This document shows, piece by piece, positions 9,029 through 17,777 of a stretch of 64,000 nucleotides of DNA. The notes beneath the pieces were generated by a model. The model was not told the DNA's origin and searched no databases. It saw nothing but the letters and a program-made list of their open reading frames with translations. Source of the DNA: Edaphobacter paludis (GTDB lineage: Bacteria > Acidobacteriota > Terriglobia > Terriglobales > Acidobacteriaceae). The stretch is from NCBI RefSeq assembly GCF_039993895.1, contig NZ_CP121194.1, positions 1,240,001 to 1,304,000 of the forward strand, in the 5' to 3' direction. Numbering within the stretch: position 1 is the stretch's first letter; every line of letters starts with the position of its first letter. The position numbers and the translations under genes are program-made.

Positions 9029-9877
9029 ATGGCCGCTGATATCCAGTCCACCTTCGATTCCTGGGAGCCGTCCTACTGGCTTTCGACAATGGTAGTGGTT
9101 ACTGCCATTGTGTACTTTCGGGGATGGCTGGCGATCCGCAAGACGAGGCCAACGCAATTTCCTCCGTGGAGGCTCGGCATATTTCTGTCGTCCTTGGCAG
9201 TTTTATGGCTGGCCATTGGGTCGCCCATGGACGAATTTGCCGATGCGATGCTCAGTGCGCACATGATCGAGCATCTGCTGCTGATGTCGGTCGTGCCGCC
9301 GCTTGCGTTGCTGGGTAATCCGACGGTGCCACTGCTGCGCGGGCTGCCGCGCTGGGTGCTCAAGTATTTGATCGGCCCGCTGCTACGTATTCGGAGTCTA
9401 CGGAAGTTTACCCACTGGCTAACCCGGCTGCGAGTGGCATGGCTCATTATGAACGTCATCTTTCTGGCGTGGCATGTGCCAGCCGCTTACGACTTTGCCC
9501 TTGAGCATGAAGGCTGGCACATCGTCGAGCACATGTGTTTTCTCTCTGCATCCCTCATCTTCTGGTGGCCGATTATCCGGCCATGGCCTACAGGCAGACG
9601 CGTCTACACCTGGGGACTGATTCTCTACCTCTTGTCAGCAGACGTAGTTAACACCGGGCTGTCTGCCTTCCTCGCCTTCTGCACCCGTCCCATGTATCCG
9701 TATTACCTGGCGGAGCCAAACCCGTTTCACATGAGCCCGCTTGCAGACCAAGTACTCGGAGCCGTCATCATGTGGGTCATGGGCTCTCTCTTCTTTCTTG
9801 TTCCCGCCATGTACATCACGCTTAAGCTCATCAAGCCGGAGCGCGCTCGTACGCGCTACAGCGAATACGGGATATAG
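9029..9877 (+). CDS. ctaG: CtaG-family cytochrome c oxidase assembly membrane protein
   Basis: The 282-aa integral membrane protein has about seven helices and the conserved histidines of the caa3_CtaG family: SAHMIEHLLLM, FLAWHVPAAYDFAL and HIVEHMCFL. Family members are thought to help assemble or load copper into caa3 oxidases. It is the last gene of the plus-strand respiratory operon, 12 bases after the cytochrome b stop, and it converges on uvrC only three bases away. This family is distinct from the Cox11-type protein that shares the CtaG name. Confidence 0.88.
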   Translation: MAADIQSTFDSWEPSYWLSTMVVVTAIVYFRGWLAIRKTRPTQFPPWRLGIFLSSLAVLWLAIGSPMDEFADAMLSAHMIEHLLLMSVVPPLALLGNPTVPLLRGLPRWVLKYLIGPLLRIRSLRKFTHWLTRLRVAWLIMNVIFLAWHVPAAYDFALEHEGWHIVEHMCFLSASLIFWWPIIRPWPTGRRVYTWGLILYLLSADVVNTGLSAFLAFCTRPMYPYYLAEPNPFHMSPLADQVLGAVIMWVMGSLFFLVPAMYITLKLIKPERARTRYSEYGI

Positions 9878-9880
9878 CGT

Positions 9881-11875
9881 TCAGTTCAACACAGGCAACA
9901 CGGCATTGTCTGACGCTTCCGGCGATGTTTCATCGAAGTGCTTGCGAATCCGTTCAGCGGTCGCAGCATTCACCACCGCCGTCAATGCATCCGGTCCTGC
10001 CTGCCTGATTCCGCGCACGCTGCCGAAGTGTTCGATCAGGCGCTGTCGCGTCCTCGGCCCCACACCGGGAATCGCCAGGAGTTCGCTATCGCGGTCGCGC
10101 ATCTCTCTGCGCTTGCGATGATAGGTAACTGCAAACCGGTGGCTCTCATCGCGGATCTTCTGCATCAGGTGCAGCACCGGCGAGCGGCGGTCCAATACCA
10201 CCGGCTCATTCTCCTGTCCATAGACATAAATAATCTCTTCGCGCTTCGCAATCGACGCCAGTGGCTGAAGCGTGATGCCAATCTCCTCCAGCGCTGCATA
10301 CGCCGCATGAAGTTGTCCAAGGCCGCCATCAATCAGAATGAGAGAAGGGAAGGGCTTCTTGTCCTCCTGCAATCGCTTATAGCGCCGCTGGATCACCTCG
10401 CGCATACTCGCGAAGTCATCGACACCAACGACTGTCTTCACCTGAAACTTGCGGTAGTCGGACTTCTTCATAGCTCCGTCCTCCCACACCACCATGGAGG
10501 CCACCGTCTCCGCGCCCTGAATGTGCGAGATGTCGAAGCACTCGATGCGCCGCGGCAACTCTTCCAGCGTCAGCGCGTCCTGCAACGCCTCCTGAATCGC
10601 CTTCATACCGGGTTGCAGCACACGAAAACGTTGATCGTACGACTGCTTCGCATTCTGGCATACCAAGTCGACCAACGACCGCTTTTCACCACGCTGCGGT
10701 ACCAAGATCTCAACACGCTTTCGCGTACGTTCCGACAGCATCTCGGCAAGAACCGTGCGGTCGGGGAACTCGACCGGCGCCAGAACGGATCGCGGCACAT
10801 AATTCTGATCGAGATAAAGCTGCTTCAAAAACGCAGAGAAGAAGACTGACGCATTGAACGCAGCGCCCAACTCCGATACAGGGGCGTACTGCACGAGCTC
10901 CGCCCCCTCACCAATCTCCGGCGCCGTTACCGAAGGATCCGGTTCAATTCGCGGCGATGCTTCAACCTCATCCTTTTCCGCGGTCAACTCATTCAGCGTC
11001 TCTGACAGAAACTCCGGCAGGTCTTCCCAGAAGAAATCGCGGCGGTCGACGATCTTTCCATTGCGCATATGGAAGAGGTTCACAGCGAGCATTTCATTCT
11101 CGTAGTGATAGCCGAAGACATCGGCGTCTTCGTTGTCGGTGGTTGCGATTCTCTGCTTGTCGTTCATCTGATGAACAGTCACAATCTGGTCGCGCAACCG
11201 TCCCGCCAGCTCGAATTGTTCTGCTTCGGCTGCTTCCTCCATGCGTTGCGTCAGCGATCGCTCCAGCTCATCCGTCCTCCCTTCGAGAAAGAGTTGCACA
11301 TCGCGGATCGTTTCTTTGTAAATCTCCGGGGTTGTTAATCCTTCAACGCAGGGCCCAAGGCACCGCTTGATGTAGTACTGCAGGCACGCTCGCGGGTGAT
11401 AACGCGACAAGTCAACCTTGCAACTAGGAATAAGAAAGCTGCGATGAATCAGGTCCACCAGGCGGTAAGCCAGGTTTCCCGGAAAGTAAGGTCCAAAGTA
11501 AGCGGAGCCATCCTTCTTCAATCGCCGCGTTACGAAGACCTTCGGATAACGATCATGCAGCGTCAGCTTGATATACGGATAGGTCTTGTCGTCGCGCAGC
11601 AGAATATTGAATCTCGGCTTCTTCTGCTTGATGAGATTGTTTTCGAGCGCGAGCGCCTCATGCTCGTTGGCGACCGTGATGTACTCCACATCCACGGCCT
11701 CGCGCATCAGGGAGCCGGTCTTCGCATTCGCCTGCGAGGCCTCCAGAAAGTAAGACCGCACCCGCGCCCGCAGGTTCTTCGCCTTGCCGACGTAGATGAC
11801 CTCACCCTCGGCGTTCTTATAGAGGTAGCAACCCGGCTGGGTGGGAATCGTCCGAATTTTCTGGTAGAGGTCCAT
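9881..11875 (-). CDS. uvrC: Excinuclease ABC subunit C
   Basis: This 664-aa nuclease makes both incisions in nucleotide excision repair after loading by UvrA and UvrB. The N-terminal GIY-YIG domain reads GCYLYKNAEGEVIYVGKAKNL. A UVR motif lies near residues 210-235 (EEAAEAEQFELAGRLRDQ), and a C-terminal RNase H-like nuclease follows (ECFDISHIQG, LILIDGGLGQ). Helix-hairpin-helix motifs end the protein (LAIPGVGPRTRQRLIEHFG). Its partner uvrA is at 26954-30040 in this window. A Glu/Asp-rich insert near residues 315-335 varies between species. Confidence 0.97.
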   Translation of the reverse strand: MDLYQKIRTIPTQPGCYLYKNAEGEVIYVGKAKNLRARVRSYFLEASQANAKTGSLMREAVDVEYITVANEHEALALENNLIKQKKPRFNILLRDDKTYPYIKLTLHDRYPKVFVTRRLKKDGSAYFGPYFPGNLAYRLVDLIHRSFLIPSCKVDLSRYHPRACLQYYIKRCLGPCVEGLTTPEIYKETIRDVQLFLEGRTDELERSLTQRMEEAAEAEQFELAGRLRDQIVTVHQMNDKQRIATTDNEDADVFGYHYENEMLAVNLFHMRNGKIVDRRDFFWEDLPEFLSETLNELTAEKDEVEASPRIEPDPSVTAPEIGEGAELVQYAPVSELGAAFNASVFFSAFLKQLYLDQNYVPRSVLAPVEFPDRTVLAEMLSERTRKRVEILVPQRGEKRSLVDLVCQNAKQSYDQRFRVLQPGMKAIQEALQDALTLEELPRRIECFDISHIQGAETVASMVVWEDGAMKKSDYRKFQVKTVVGVDDFASMREVIQRRYKRLQEDKKPFPSLILIDGGLGQLHAAYAALEEIGITLQPLASIAKREEIIYVYGQENEPVVLDRRSPVLHLMQKIRDESHRFAVTYHRKRREMRDRDSELLAIPGVGPRTRQRLIEHFGSVRGIRQAGPDALTAVVNAATAERIRKHFDETSPEASDNAVLPVLN

Positions 11876-12236
11876 GCTTAATGCAGCTTCGTATCCCGGT
11901 TGCCAGACGTCTTAACTTTACTCGCCAGCACTAGCCAGTGCGACGACCTAGCCTCCATGGGTTAATCCTGCCCGTCGCTTATAAACGCAACAGTTTCTCT
12001 TATCGCATCGGACTCCAACCCATCGTAGACCGACTCGGATGCGCAAATGGCGCCGAGTACATTTGACGCGTTTCTCTGTCAAAAGTTCCCGGCTTTTCGG
12101 GCTTACGACACCGGCCGCGATCGGAGGCGGGTTCAAATAGTTGAAAACAAATTGGTTATCGTTACCTCGATTTGGCAGATGAATTGCAATGATGTATGTG
12201 TTGAGGATTGTCACAAATCAACAGGAGATGAAACCA
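11876..12236. promoter_or_regulatory. Divergent intergenic region between uvrC and OmpA-like gene
   Basis: This 361-base gap holds the promoters of two divergent genes. Nothing in it looks like a coding sequence, tRNA or strong hairpin. AT-rich blocks at 11990-12010 and 12138-12175 are the most promoter-like stretches, but no -35/-10 pair is clear enough to call. Confidence 0.4.
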
Positions 12237-13007
12237 ATGAGCTCCAATATGGGATCACCTAGTACCGAAGCAAAGATCAAATCTGCCTGTACGGTTTTTC
12301 TCGCCAGCGCCTTTATTGTTGCCTGCACAGTCGGATGCTCCAGCAAGAACTACGTTCGCTCCCAAGCGGCCCCGATCGTCCAGCAAACCAACGAACTTGA
12401 CGCCAAAACCGCTGCCGACCATCGCAACATTGTCGACACCGACGAGCGCGCCCAAAAGGGCATTGCCGGGGCTCAGACCGCTGCCGAGACTGCCGATCAG
12501 CATGCTGTTGCTGCTGGTCAAGCCGCCAGCACGGCTAATCAGTCCGCGCAGGAAGCCTACAACCGCGTCGATAGCCTCAGCGGCGTCGTCGCAAATCTAG
12601 ACAACTACAAGCCTCTCTCGGATGTAGATGTCACCTTTCGCTTCGACAAGGCTGTGCTTACTTCGTCGGACAAAAAGAAGCTCGATGATTTTGCGGCGAA
12701 TCTAACCAGCGCTCGCGGCTACATCCTGGAGGTAACTGGAGGCACCGACTCTACCGGTGATGCCAACTACAACTACCAGCTCAGCCAGCGCCGCGCAGAT
12801 GCCGTCGTGAACTATTTGGCATCGAAGTACAACATCCCGCCGCATAAGTTCTATCTGATCGGGATTGGTAAGGACCAGGCAGTTGCCAGCAACCGCACCG
12901 CCGCAGGACGTGCACAGAACCGCCGCGTCAATATCAAGCTGATGTCGAACATGGCTAACCAGCCGACCAGCGCTGCTGCTCCCGCACAGCCGAATGGTCA
13001 GTTGTAA
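12237..13007 (+). CDS. OmpA-family peptidoglycan-binding lipoprotein with alanine-rich linker
   Basis: The 256-aa protein starts with a lipoprotein-type signal (AFIVAC fits the lipobox; TVGC a little later is less typical). A polar, Ala/Gln/Asp-rich stretch of about 80 residues (QTAAETADQHAVAAGQAAS) probably forms an extended coiled coil. It ends in an OmpA C-terminal domain with FRFDKAVLTSSDKKKL, SQRRADAVVNYL and AGRAQNRRVNI, the DAP-binding fold. It should tether the outer membrane to peptidoglycan. The ATG at 12237 is nine bases after AGGAG, and the longer frame upstream lacks a ribosome site. Confidence 0.9.
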   Translation: MSSNMGSPSTEAKIKSACTVFLASAFIVACTVGCSSKNYVRSQAAPIVQQTNELDAKTAADHRNIVDTDERAQKGIAGAQTAAETADQHAVAAGQAASTANQSAQEAYNRVDSLSGVVANLDNYKPLSDVDVTFRFDKAVLTSSDKKKLDDFAANLTSARGYILEVTGGTDSTGDANYNYQLSQRRADAVVNYLASKYNIPPHKFYLIGIGKDQAVASNRTAAGRAQNRRVNIKLMSNMANQPTSAAAPAQPNGQL

Positions 13008-13041
13008 GGAAGTAACAAGTTGGTGGTGTAATCCTGCAAAT

Positions 13042-13085
13042 AAGATCAAGCGCCTGCCCGAACAGCAGGCGCTTGATCTTTTTAT
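13042..13085. terminator. Bidirectional intrinsic terminator
   Basis: A perfect 16-base-pair stem (AAGATCAAGCGCCTGC, 13042-13057, with its complement at 13065-13080) encloses the loop CCGAACA. It is followed by TTTTATT on the plus strand and by a T-rich stretch on the minus strand. It sits between the convergent OmpA-like and DUF3311 genes and can serve both. Confidence 0.92.
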
Positions 13086-13297
13086 TCTTTGAATTTCCAA
13101 TACACAACGCCCAGCAATGCAGACGCTGCGATGACCCACGCAAACTGGTACCAGTAGAAAAAAGGAAATCCCCACAGCGCAGGTGTAGCGCGCGCGTACA
13201 TCTGCGGAAAGCACAGTCCCAGATAAGGTAGTACAAGCAACAGCAGCCACCATCTGCGCTGCTTCGGCTGAGCTTTCAATTCACCGCGTTCTTCCAT
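13082..13297 (-). CDS. DUF3311 small membrane protein
   Basis: This is a 71-aa protein with two hydrophobic helices. It shows the DUF3311 pattern: LPYLGLCFPQMYARATP, then GFPFFYWYQFAWV, then a second helix. The function of the family is unknown. In many bacteria such genes sit directly before a sodium/solute symporter gene, but no transporter is adjacent here. The start is uncertain: ATG at 13297 (MEERGEL) is used, ATG at 13318 is possible, and neither has a strong ribosome site. The stop abuts the shared terminator. Confidence 0.75.
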   Translation of the reverse strand: MEERGELKAQPKQRRWWLLLLVLPYLGLCFPQMYARATPALWGFPFFYWYQFAWVIAASALLGVVYWKFKE

Positions 13298-13363
13298 ATG
13301 CTGCAAAGCATAACGCATAATTTGCGTACAAGAAACTGCGCATAAATCAAGTAAAGTGAAGCC

Positions 13364-14233
13364 ATGGACGAGCACACCGCAGAACTAATCCACGACCAAC
13401 CGGCTCCATCCAGCGCAGAAGCTATGGCCGAAGCAATCTCTATCATGGCGCGTCTGCGTGGCCCAAATGGCTGCCCCTGGGACCGTGAGCAGACCTTCGA
13501 TTCCATCAAGCGGCACACGCTGGAGGAGACCTACGAGGTCTTCGACGCGATCGAGCGCCGCGCATGGCCCGACCTGAAGGACGAGCTTGGGGACCTGCTC
13601 CTGCAAGTCCTCTTTTACGCTCAGATGGCCTCAGAAGCTGGCCACTTCACCATCGCCGATGTTGCGGCCAATCTCAACGCCAAGCTCATTCGCCGTCACC
13701 CGCATATCTTCGGCGACGTGCAGGCTGCCGACTCCGACACTGTCCTTCGCAACTGGGAGCAAATTAAGCGCGCAGAGAAAGCGGCATCGTCCAGCACACA
13801 GTCCCCCATCCCATCGTCATTGATGGACAATATTCCGCGCACTATGCCCGCGATGCTGGAGGCCACCAAACTCGGTTCACGCGCTGCCAAAGTTGGCTTC
13901 GATTGGCCCAACGTAGACGGACTCTTCGACAAACTGCAGGAGGAGATTGCCGAGCTTCATGCCGAACTGCCAACCACCCCTGAACAGCCCGTATCTCCGG
14001 CAGTCGAGGAAGAGTTGGGCGATCTCCTCTTCACCGCTGTCAACCTTGCTCGTCATCTCAAGGTCGATCCGGAATCGGCTCTTCGCTCCTCGAACGCCAA
14101 ATTTCGCCGACGCTTTGCCGCGATGGAGTGCGCAGCAGGCAGCGCGGATGCACTGGCAGATATGACACCAACGCAACTCGAAGAACGATGGAGCCACGCA
14201 AAGAACGCCACAACCACGTCGCCAGAGCCATGA
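13364..14233 (+). CDS. mazG: Nucleoside triphosphate pyrophosphohydrolase MazG
   Basis: The 289-aa protein hydrolyses NTPs and dNTPs to monophosphates, acting in house-cleaning and the stringent response. Two all-alpha MazG domains are seen. The first carries GCPWDREQTFDSIKRH, the metal-binding EETYEVFDAIE and DELGDLLLQVLF. The second carries EEELGDLLFTAVNLARHL. It overlaps the next gene by four bases (ATGA), so the two are likely translated together. A Pro/Thr-rich spacer joins the domains. Confidence 0.93.
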   Translation: MDEHTAELIHDQPAPSSAEAMAEAISIMARLRGPNGCPWDREQTFDSIKRHTLEETYEVFDAIERRAWPDLKDELGDLLLQVLFYAQMASEAGHFTIADVAANLNAKLIRRHPHIFGDVQAADSDTVLRNWEQIKRAEKAASSSTQSPIPSSLMDNIPRTMPAMLEATKLGSRAAKVGFDWPNVDGLFDKLQEEIAELHAELPTTPEQPVSPAVEEELGDLLFTAVNLARHLKVDPESALRSSNAKFRRRFAAMECAAGSADALADMTPTQLEERWSHAKNATTTSPEP

Positions 14234-14997
14234 ATACGAGCATGCATACCGATATCCGCATTGCACCGCTCACGCGCCTTGAGGACTTTGAGCGCTGCGT
14301 CGTGGTACAACTGGAAACCTGGGGTTACGGCGACGGCGATGTCGTCCCTCGCCGTATCTTTATGGTCGCGCAGCGCATCGGTGGACAGGTGATCGGAGCC
14401 TTCGATGGAGACACTATCATCGGCTTCGTTATGTCGTTGCCCGGCTATCGTGATGGCCAACCTTATCTGCACTCCCACATGCTGGCCGTCCTTCCTGCCT
14501 ATCGCGACGGAGGTTTGGGGCGCCGGCTCAAACTCGCCCAGCGCGACGATGCCATCGCCAGGGGCTTCAATCTCATAGAGTGGACCTTCGATCCGTTGGA
14601 GATTAAGAATGCATATCTCAACATCGCGCGGCTCGGCGCGATCGTGCGGCGTTACGAACCGGACTTCTACGGCCCATCATCTTCCCCGTTGCAAGGTGGC
14701 TTGCCAACGGATAGGCTATACGCGGAGTGGTGGCTTCGATCTCCCCGAGTAACCGGTCTGCTGCGCGGAGAGCCAGAGACGCTACAAATCCTCGAGCGCG
14801 TAATCGTCCCGCACACCATCTACCAGTGGAAGCAGGATGAGCAGCAGCGAAGCCTGGCACACGCGCTGCAAAGGCGAAACAGGGAGGCGCTTCAATCCGC
14901 ATTCCATCGTGGGCTCACAGTCATCGGCTATGAACGGGATAGGGACGGTAATGGCTCGTTTCTTCTTGGAGCATGGAACGAACCTGATGAAGCTTGA
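14230..14997 (+). CDS. GNAT-family acyltransferase (COG3375-like), possible N-succinyltransferase
   Basis: The 255-aa protein has a GNAT fold with an acyl-CoA loop in MLAVLPAYRDGGLGRRLK and a C-terminal extension. It matches predicted acyltransferases that are often encoded beside o-succinylbenzoate synthase / N-succinylamino acid racemase genes. One such gene follows 80 bases later. In Geobacillus a GNAT partner of this type succinylates D-amino acids before racemisation; the same role here is inference. The ATG overlaps the mazG stop. A longer upstream frame inside mazG is not used. Confidence 0.8.
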   Translation: MNTSMHTDIRIAPLTRLEDFERCVVVQLETWGYGDGDVVPRRIFMVAQRIGGQVIGAFDGDTIIGFVMSLPGYRDGQPYLHSHMLAVLPAYRDGGLGRRLKLAQRDDAIARGFNLIEWTFDPLEIKNAYLNIARLGAIVRRYEPDFYGPSSSPLQGGLPTDRLYAEWWLRSPRVTGLLRGEPETLQILERVIVPHTIYQWKQDEQQRSLAHALQRRNREALQSAFHRGLTVIGYERDRDGNGSFLLGAWNEPDEA

Positions 14998-15077
14998 AAA
15001 ATTGTTTGTAAATTAACCTTCCCAAAGCGATCACGCAACATCCACTCACATCAAAATCTGCGAAAGACAGGAATCAC

Positions 15078-16208
15078 ATGTTCAAGATCGATGCCATCCA
15101 TCTGCGTGAGATCAACTTGCCGCTCGCTCATCCGTTCGAGACCAGCTTCGGCCTCACCACCGGCCGCCGCATCTTGTTGGTTGAACTTGAATCTGACGGA
15201 CTGACAGCATGGGGTGAATGTGTCGCTGGCGAGCATCCTTATTTCAGCGACGAGATGATCGACACAGCGTGGATCATTACTGAGTCGGAACTGGCACCAC
15301 GCCTTCTGGATGCAGAGTTGGAGGGTGGTGGAAGTTGTCCGGAGATCTTCCGGCAAGTCCGCGGTCATCGCATGGCCAAGGCTGCGCTCGAAAATGCCGT
15401 CTGGGATTTAGAAGCCCAAAGCGAACGAGTACCGCTGGCACAGCTTCTTGGCGGTACGCGCACGGTCATCGCCTGCGGAGTTTCGATCGGCATTCAGCCG
15501 TCCATCGAACAACTGATGGACAACATCGCCACTGAACTCGCCGCGGGCTATCAGCGCATCAAGCTCAAGTGCAAACCTGGTTGGGACACCCGCGTCTTTG
15601 AAGCGGTGCGTGCACGCTGGCCTGAGATCACATTGAGCTGCGACGCCAACTCCGCCTATCGGATGAGAGACTTCGACCACATCGCCAGTTGGGATCAGTT
15701 CGACCTGCTCATGATTGAGCAGCCTCTCTGGTACGACGACTTCTACTTCCACTCCATGCTGCAGAAGCGCCTCGAGACTGATCTCTGCCTTGACGAATCC
15801 ATCCGCAATCGCCGTGATGCTCTCGCCGCGATCGACATGGAGTCCTGCCGCATTATCAACATCAAGGTGGGCCGTGTAGGCGGTTTCAGCGAAGCCATTG
15901 CCGTGCATAATGCCGCAGCCGAGCGCGGCATTCCTGTCTGGTGCGGCGGGATGCTGGAGACAGGCATCGGGCGCGCCCACAACATTGCACTCTCTTCGCT
16001 CTCCAACTTTTCGCTCCCCGGCGACGTGTCCTCCTCCAGTCGCTACTGGTCGCAGGACATCATCGAGCCGGAAGTTACAGTCAACAAAAAGGGAGAGATT
16101 GTCGTTCCAACCTCAACAGGCAGCGGCTACAACATACATCGCGAGCGAATCGAGGCGCTGACGGTTCGTCGGCAAACGTTGCGGGCAAAGGCCCGCGTGC
16201 TCGCCTGA
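15078..16208 (+). CDS. Enolase-superfamily N-succinylamino acid racemase / o-succinylbenzoate synthase
   Basis: The 376-aa enzyme has the muconate-lactonising fold: a capping domain (residues 1-125) and a barrel. The catalytic Lys pair is in K162-L-K164-C-K166 (the second and third are candidate acid/base residues of the KxK motif). Metal ligands are D189 (SCDANSAY), the Glu of LMIEQPLWYDD and the Asp of LCLDESI. The opposite-face Lys is in INIKVGRVGG. The pattern RIKLKxKPGWD is typical of the NSAR/OSBS subfamily. With no other men genes in view and a GNAT gene just upstream, amino-acid racemisation is the better guess. AGGAATC precedes the start. Confidence 0.85.
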   Translation: MFKIDAIHLREINLPLAHPFETSFGLTTGRRILLVELESDGLTAWGECVAGEHPYFSDEMIDTAWIITESELAPRLLDAELEGGGSCPEIFRQVRGHRMAKAALENAVWDLEAQSERVPLAQLLGGTRTVIACGVSIGIQPSIEQLMDNIATELAAGYQRIKLKCKPGWDTRVFEAVRARWPEITLSCDANSAYRMRDFDHIASWDQFDLLMIEQPLWYDDFYFHSMLQKRLETDLCLDESIRNRRDALAAIDMESCRIINIKVGRVGGFSEAIAVHNAAAERGIPVWCGGMLETGIGRAHNIALSSLSNFSLPGDVSSSSRYWSQDIIEPEVTVNKKGEIVVPTSTGSGYNIHRERIEALTVRRQTLRAKARVLA

Positions 16209-16215
16209 GTTAATT

Positions 16216-17211
16216 TCATTTCGTTGGCAGCGGAGTGTCCAGCAGCATCCGCACGGCGTCCTGATAGCCTAGCGGGCCTGCCAGCGTCTGGAATGAGCCC
16301 GCGTCGACATTGGTATGAACGTGGATGGTCTTCACCATCAGGGCACGCACGCTGAGGTCCTCTTTGAACTGCGTAAAAATCCACCGATTGCCACCGGCAA
16401 TTGCCTGCTCCAGAAGAAGGTGGCCATCAGGATAGATATGCGCCAGCATTCCCCACCCAAAATTGACTGCACGAAAAATAGTCCCTTCCATGCGAACGAC
16501 CTGACGGCTCTTCGCATCGATCCACACGCGCCCTTCTAGGCCCGTCAGCGCCTGCGCGGGTGTGCTGGGCGGTGAAAACTTTGGATTGGGCTTGCAGTCG
16601 AGCACAATCTCCACCCCGACGCCATTCCTGCTCGTCTGCGGTTGCCCCGGCGTATAGGTGTAGATCATAGCGTCAGGCATCAACCGAATTAGCTGATCGG
16701 CAAGCTTCCTTCCTTCCTCCTCGTTTTTAACGTGTTTAAAATAACTCGATGGCGATGCGATCATGTCGTTCAGACGCTGCCGTTCTGCCTTGTCATCGTC
16801 CTCGGTTAACGGTCGGCCGTCTTTCAAAATCAATCGTGCGACAGACCCATCTTTACTTTCAATGACATCGCGGACCTGGTCTCCCTTCGCGTCGATTACA
16901 TGCATTCGATACCGCAGGTACGAGTTTGAATGATGAAGGTCCTTCAATTCGTTCGCGGCCGCATCGACCGCCCAGGAACGTGGCGACGCCGCCAACGGGG
17001 TCCCCGCCATGCCGAGCATGCTTTCAGACGCGCTTTGGGCGGCGGCCACCGACACAGTCAGGCAGGCGCAGAATCCCAATAACGCCACCCTAGCCCAGTT
17101 CCGCTTCGACAAATGCCCTCCAATGGCCCGCGGCATCAACGGATGAAACGAAACATCGTCACTCTCGCCCACTGCATCGCTCGTCAACTCTACTCCCCAT
17201 TTCGCCGCCAC
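16216..17211 (-). CDS. Exported protein of unknown function
   Basis: The family is not recognised. The 331-aa product has a signal sequence around residues 33-59 (RNWARVALLGFCACL, ending AAAQS), which follows an unusually long polar start. The true start may therefore be internal. The mature part is soluble, with no Cys motif. It contains GRVWIDAKSRQVVRMEG and IYPDGHLLLEQ, a beta-rich pattern that recalls outer-membrane lipoprotein-sorting folds. GTG at 17211 has AGGA about 12 bases upstream. It converges on the racemase gene seven bases away and is divergent from the bactofilin gene. Confidence 0.7.
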   Translation of the reverse strand: MAAKWGVELTSDAVGESDDVSFHPLMPRAIGGHLSKRNWARVALLGFCACLTVSVAAAQSASESMLGMAGTPLAASPRSWAVDAAANELKDLHHSNSYLRYRMHVIDAKGDQVRDVIESKDGSVARLILKDGRPLTEDDDKAERQRLNDMIASPSSYFKHVKNEEEGRKLADQLIRLMPDAMIYTYTPGQPQTSRNGVGVEIVLDCKPNPKFSPPSTPAQALTGLEGRVWIDAKSRQVVRMEGTIFRAVNFGWGMLAHIYPDGHLLLEQAIAGGNRWIFTQFKEDLSVRALMVKTIHVHTNVDAGSFQTLAGPLGYQDAVRMLLDTPLPTK

Positions 17212-17346
17212 CCATTAATGGTGTCCTAAGTCAGACGTGTGAAGCCGGTGCAAAGTTTACTCAGTTTGCCTCATAACATAGGCTTGGGTATAGTTCGGGC
17301 AAGACCTACTTGCAGCAGACAGCATCCCTCAGGAGAGCAAAGTCGA

Positions 17347-17757
17347 ATGAATCCACCAGAAAATTCCACAGTGATCGGTAAGTCGGTCGTAGTTCGCGGA
17401 GATATCTCCGGCAAAGAAGATCTTTTTCTGGACGGCGACATTCAGGGTAATATCAACCTGTCTGAAAATAGGTTGACCCTCGGACCAGACGCGCTCATCG
17501 TCGCCGACGTTACCGTCCGCGACCTCGTCGTCTTCGGCAAGCTTACCGGAAATATTTATGCCACGGGACGTGTCGATCTGCGCCAATCCGCATCCGTTAT
17601 AGGAGACATTACTGCTGGCCGACTCTCCATCGAAGAGAGCGCCATGCTCAAAGGACACGTTGAGTTAAAAGCCGTTGAGGCACAGCCAACTGCTGTCTCA
17701 CAGAGGACTTCTCCTGTCGCTTCATCTAAACCTCTCGTCCTGCAGCCGAAGTCCTAA
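17347..17757 (+). CDS. Bactofilin (polymer-forming cytoskeletal protein)
   Basis: The 136-aa protein consists of one bactofilin beta-helix domain: TVIGKSVVVRGDISGKEDL at the start, then repeated short beta turns (GDIQGNINL, GKLTGNIYATGRVDL, ASVIGDITAGRLSI), with a disordered Ser/Pro tail. Bactofilins polymerise without nucleotide and scaffold envelope or signalling proteins. The ATG follows AGGAG. The open frame extends upstream, but MNPPENS is the natural start. The methyltransferase gene follows after 20 bases, probably in one operon. Confidence 0.92.
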   Translation: MNPPENSTVIGKSVVVRGDISGKEDLFLDGDIQGNINLSENRLTLGPDALIVADVTVRDLVVFGKLTGNIYATGRVDLRQSASVIGDITAGRLSIEESAMLKGHVELKAVEAQPTAVSQRTSPVASSKPLVLQPKS

Positions 17758-17777
17758 ACAGAAAGGGAAGCGGGCGT

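Noticed and set aside
17239-17346. Upstream extension of the bactofilin frame
   Set aside because: The extra 36 residues cover the promoter region of a divergent pair and lack bactofilin features; AGGAG precedes the ATG at 17347.
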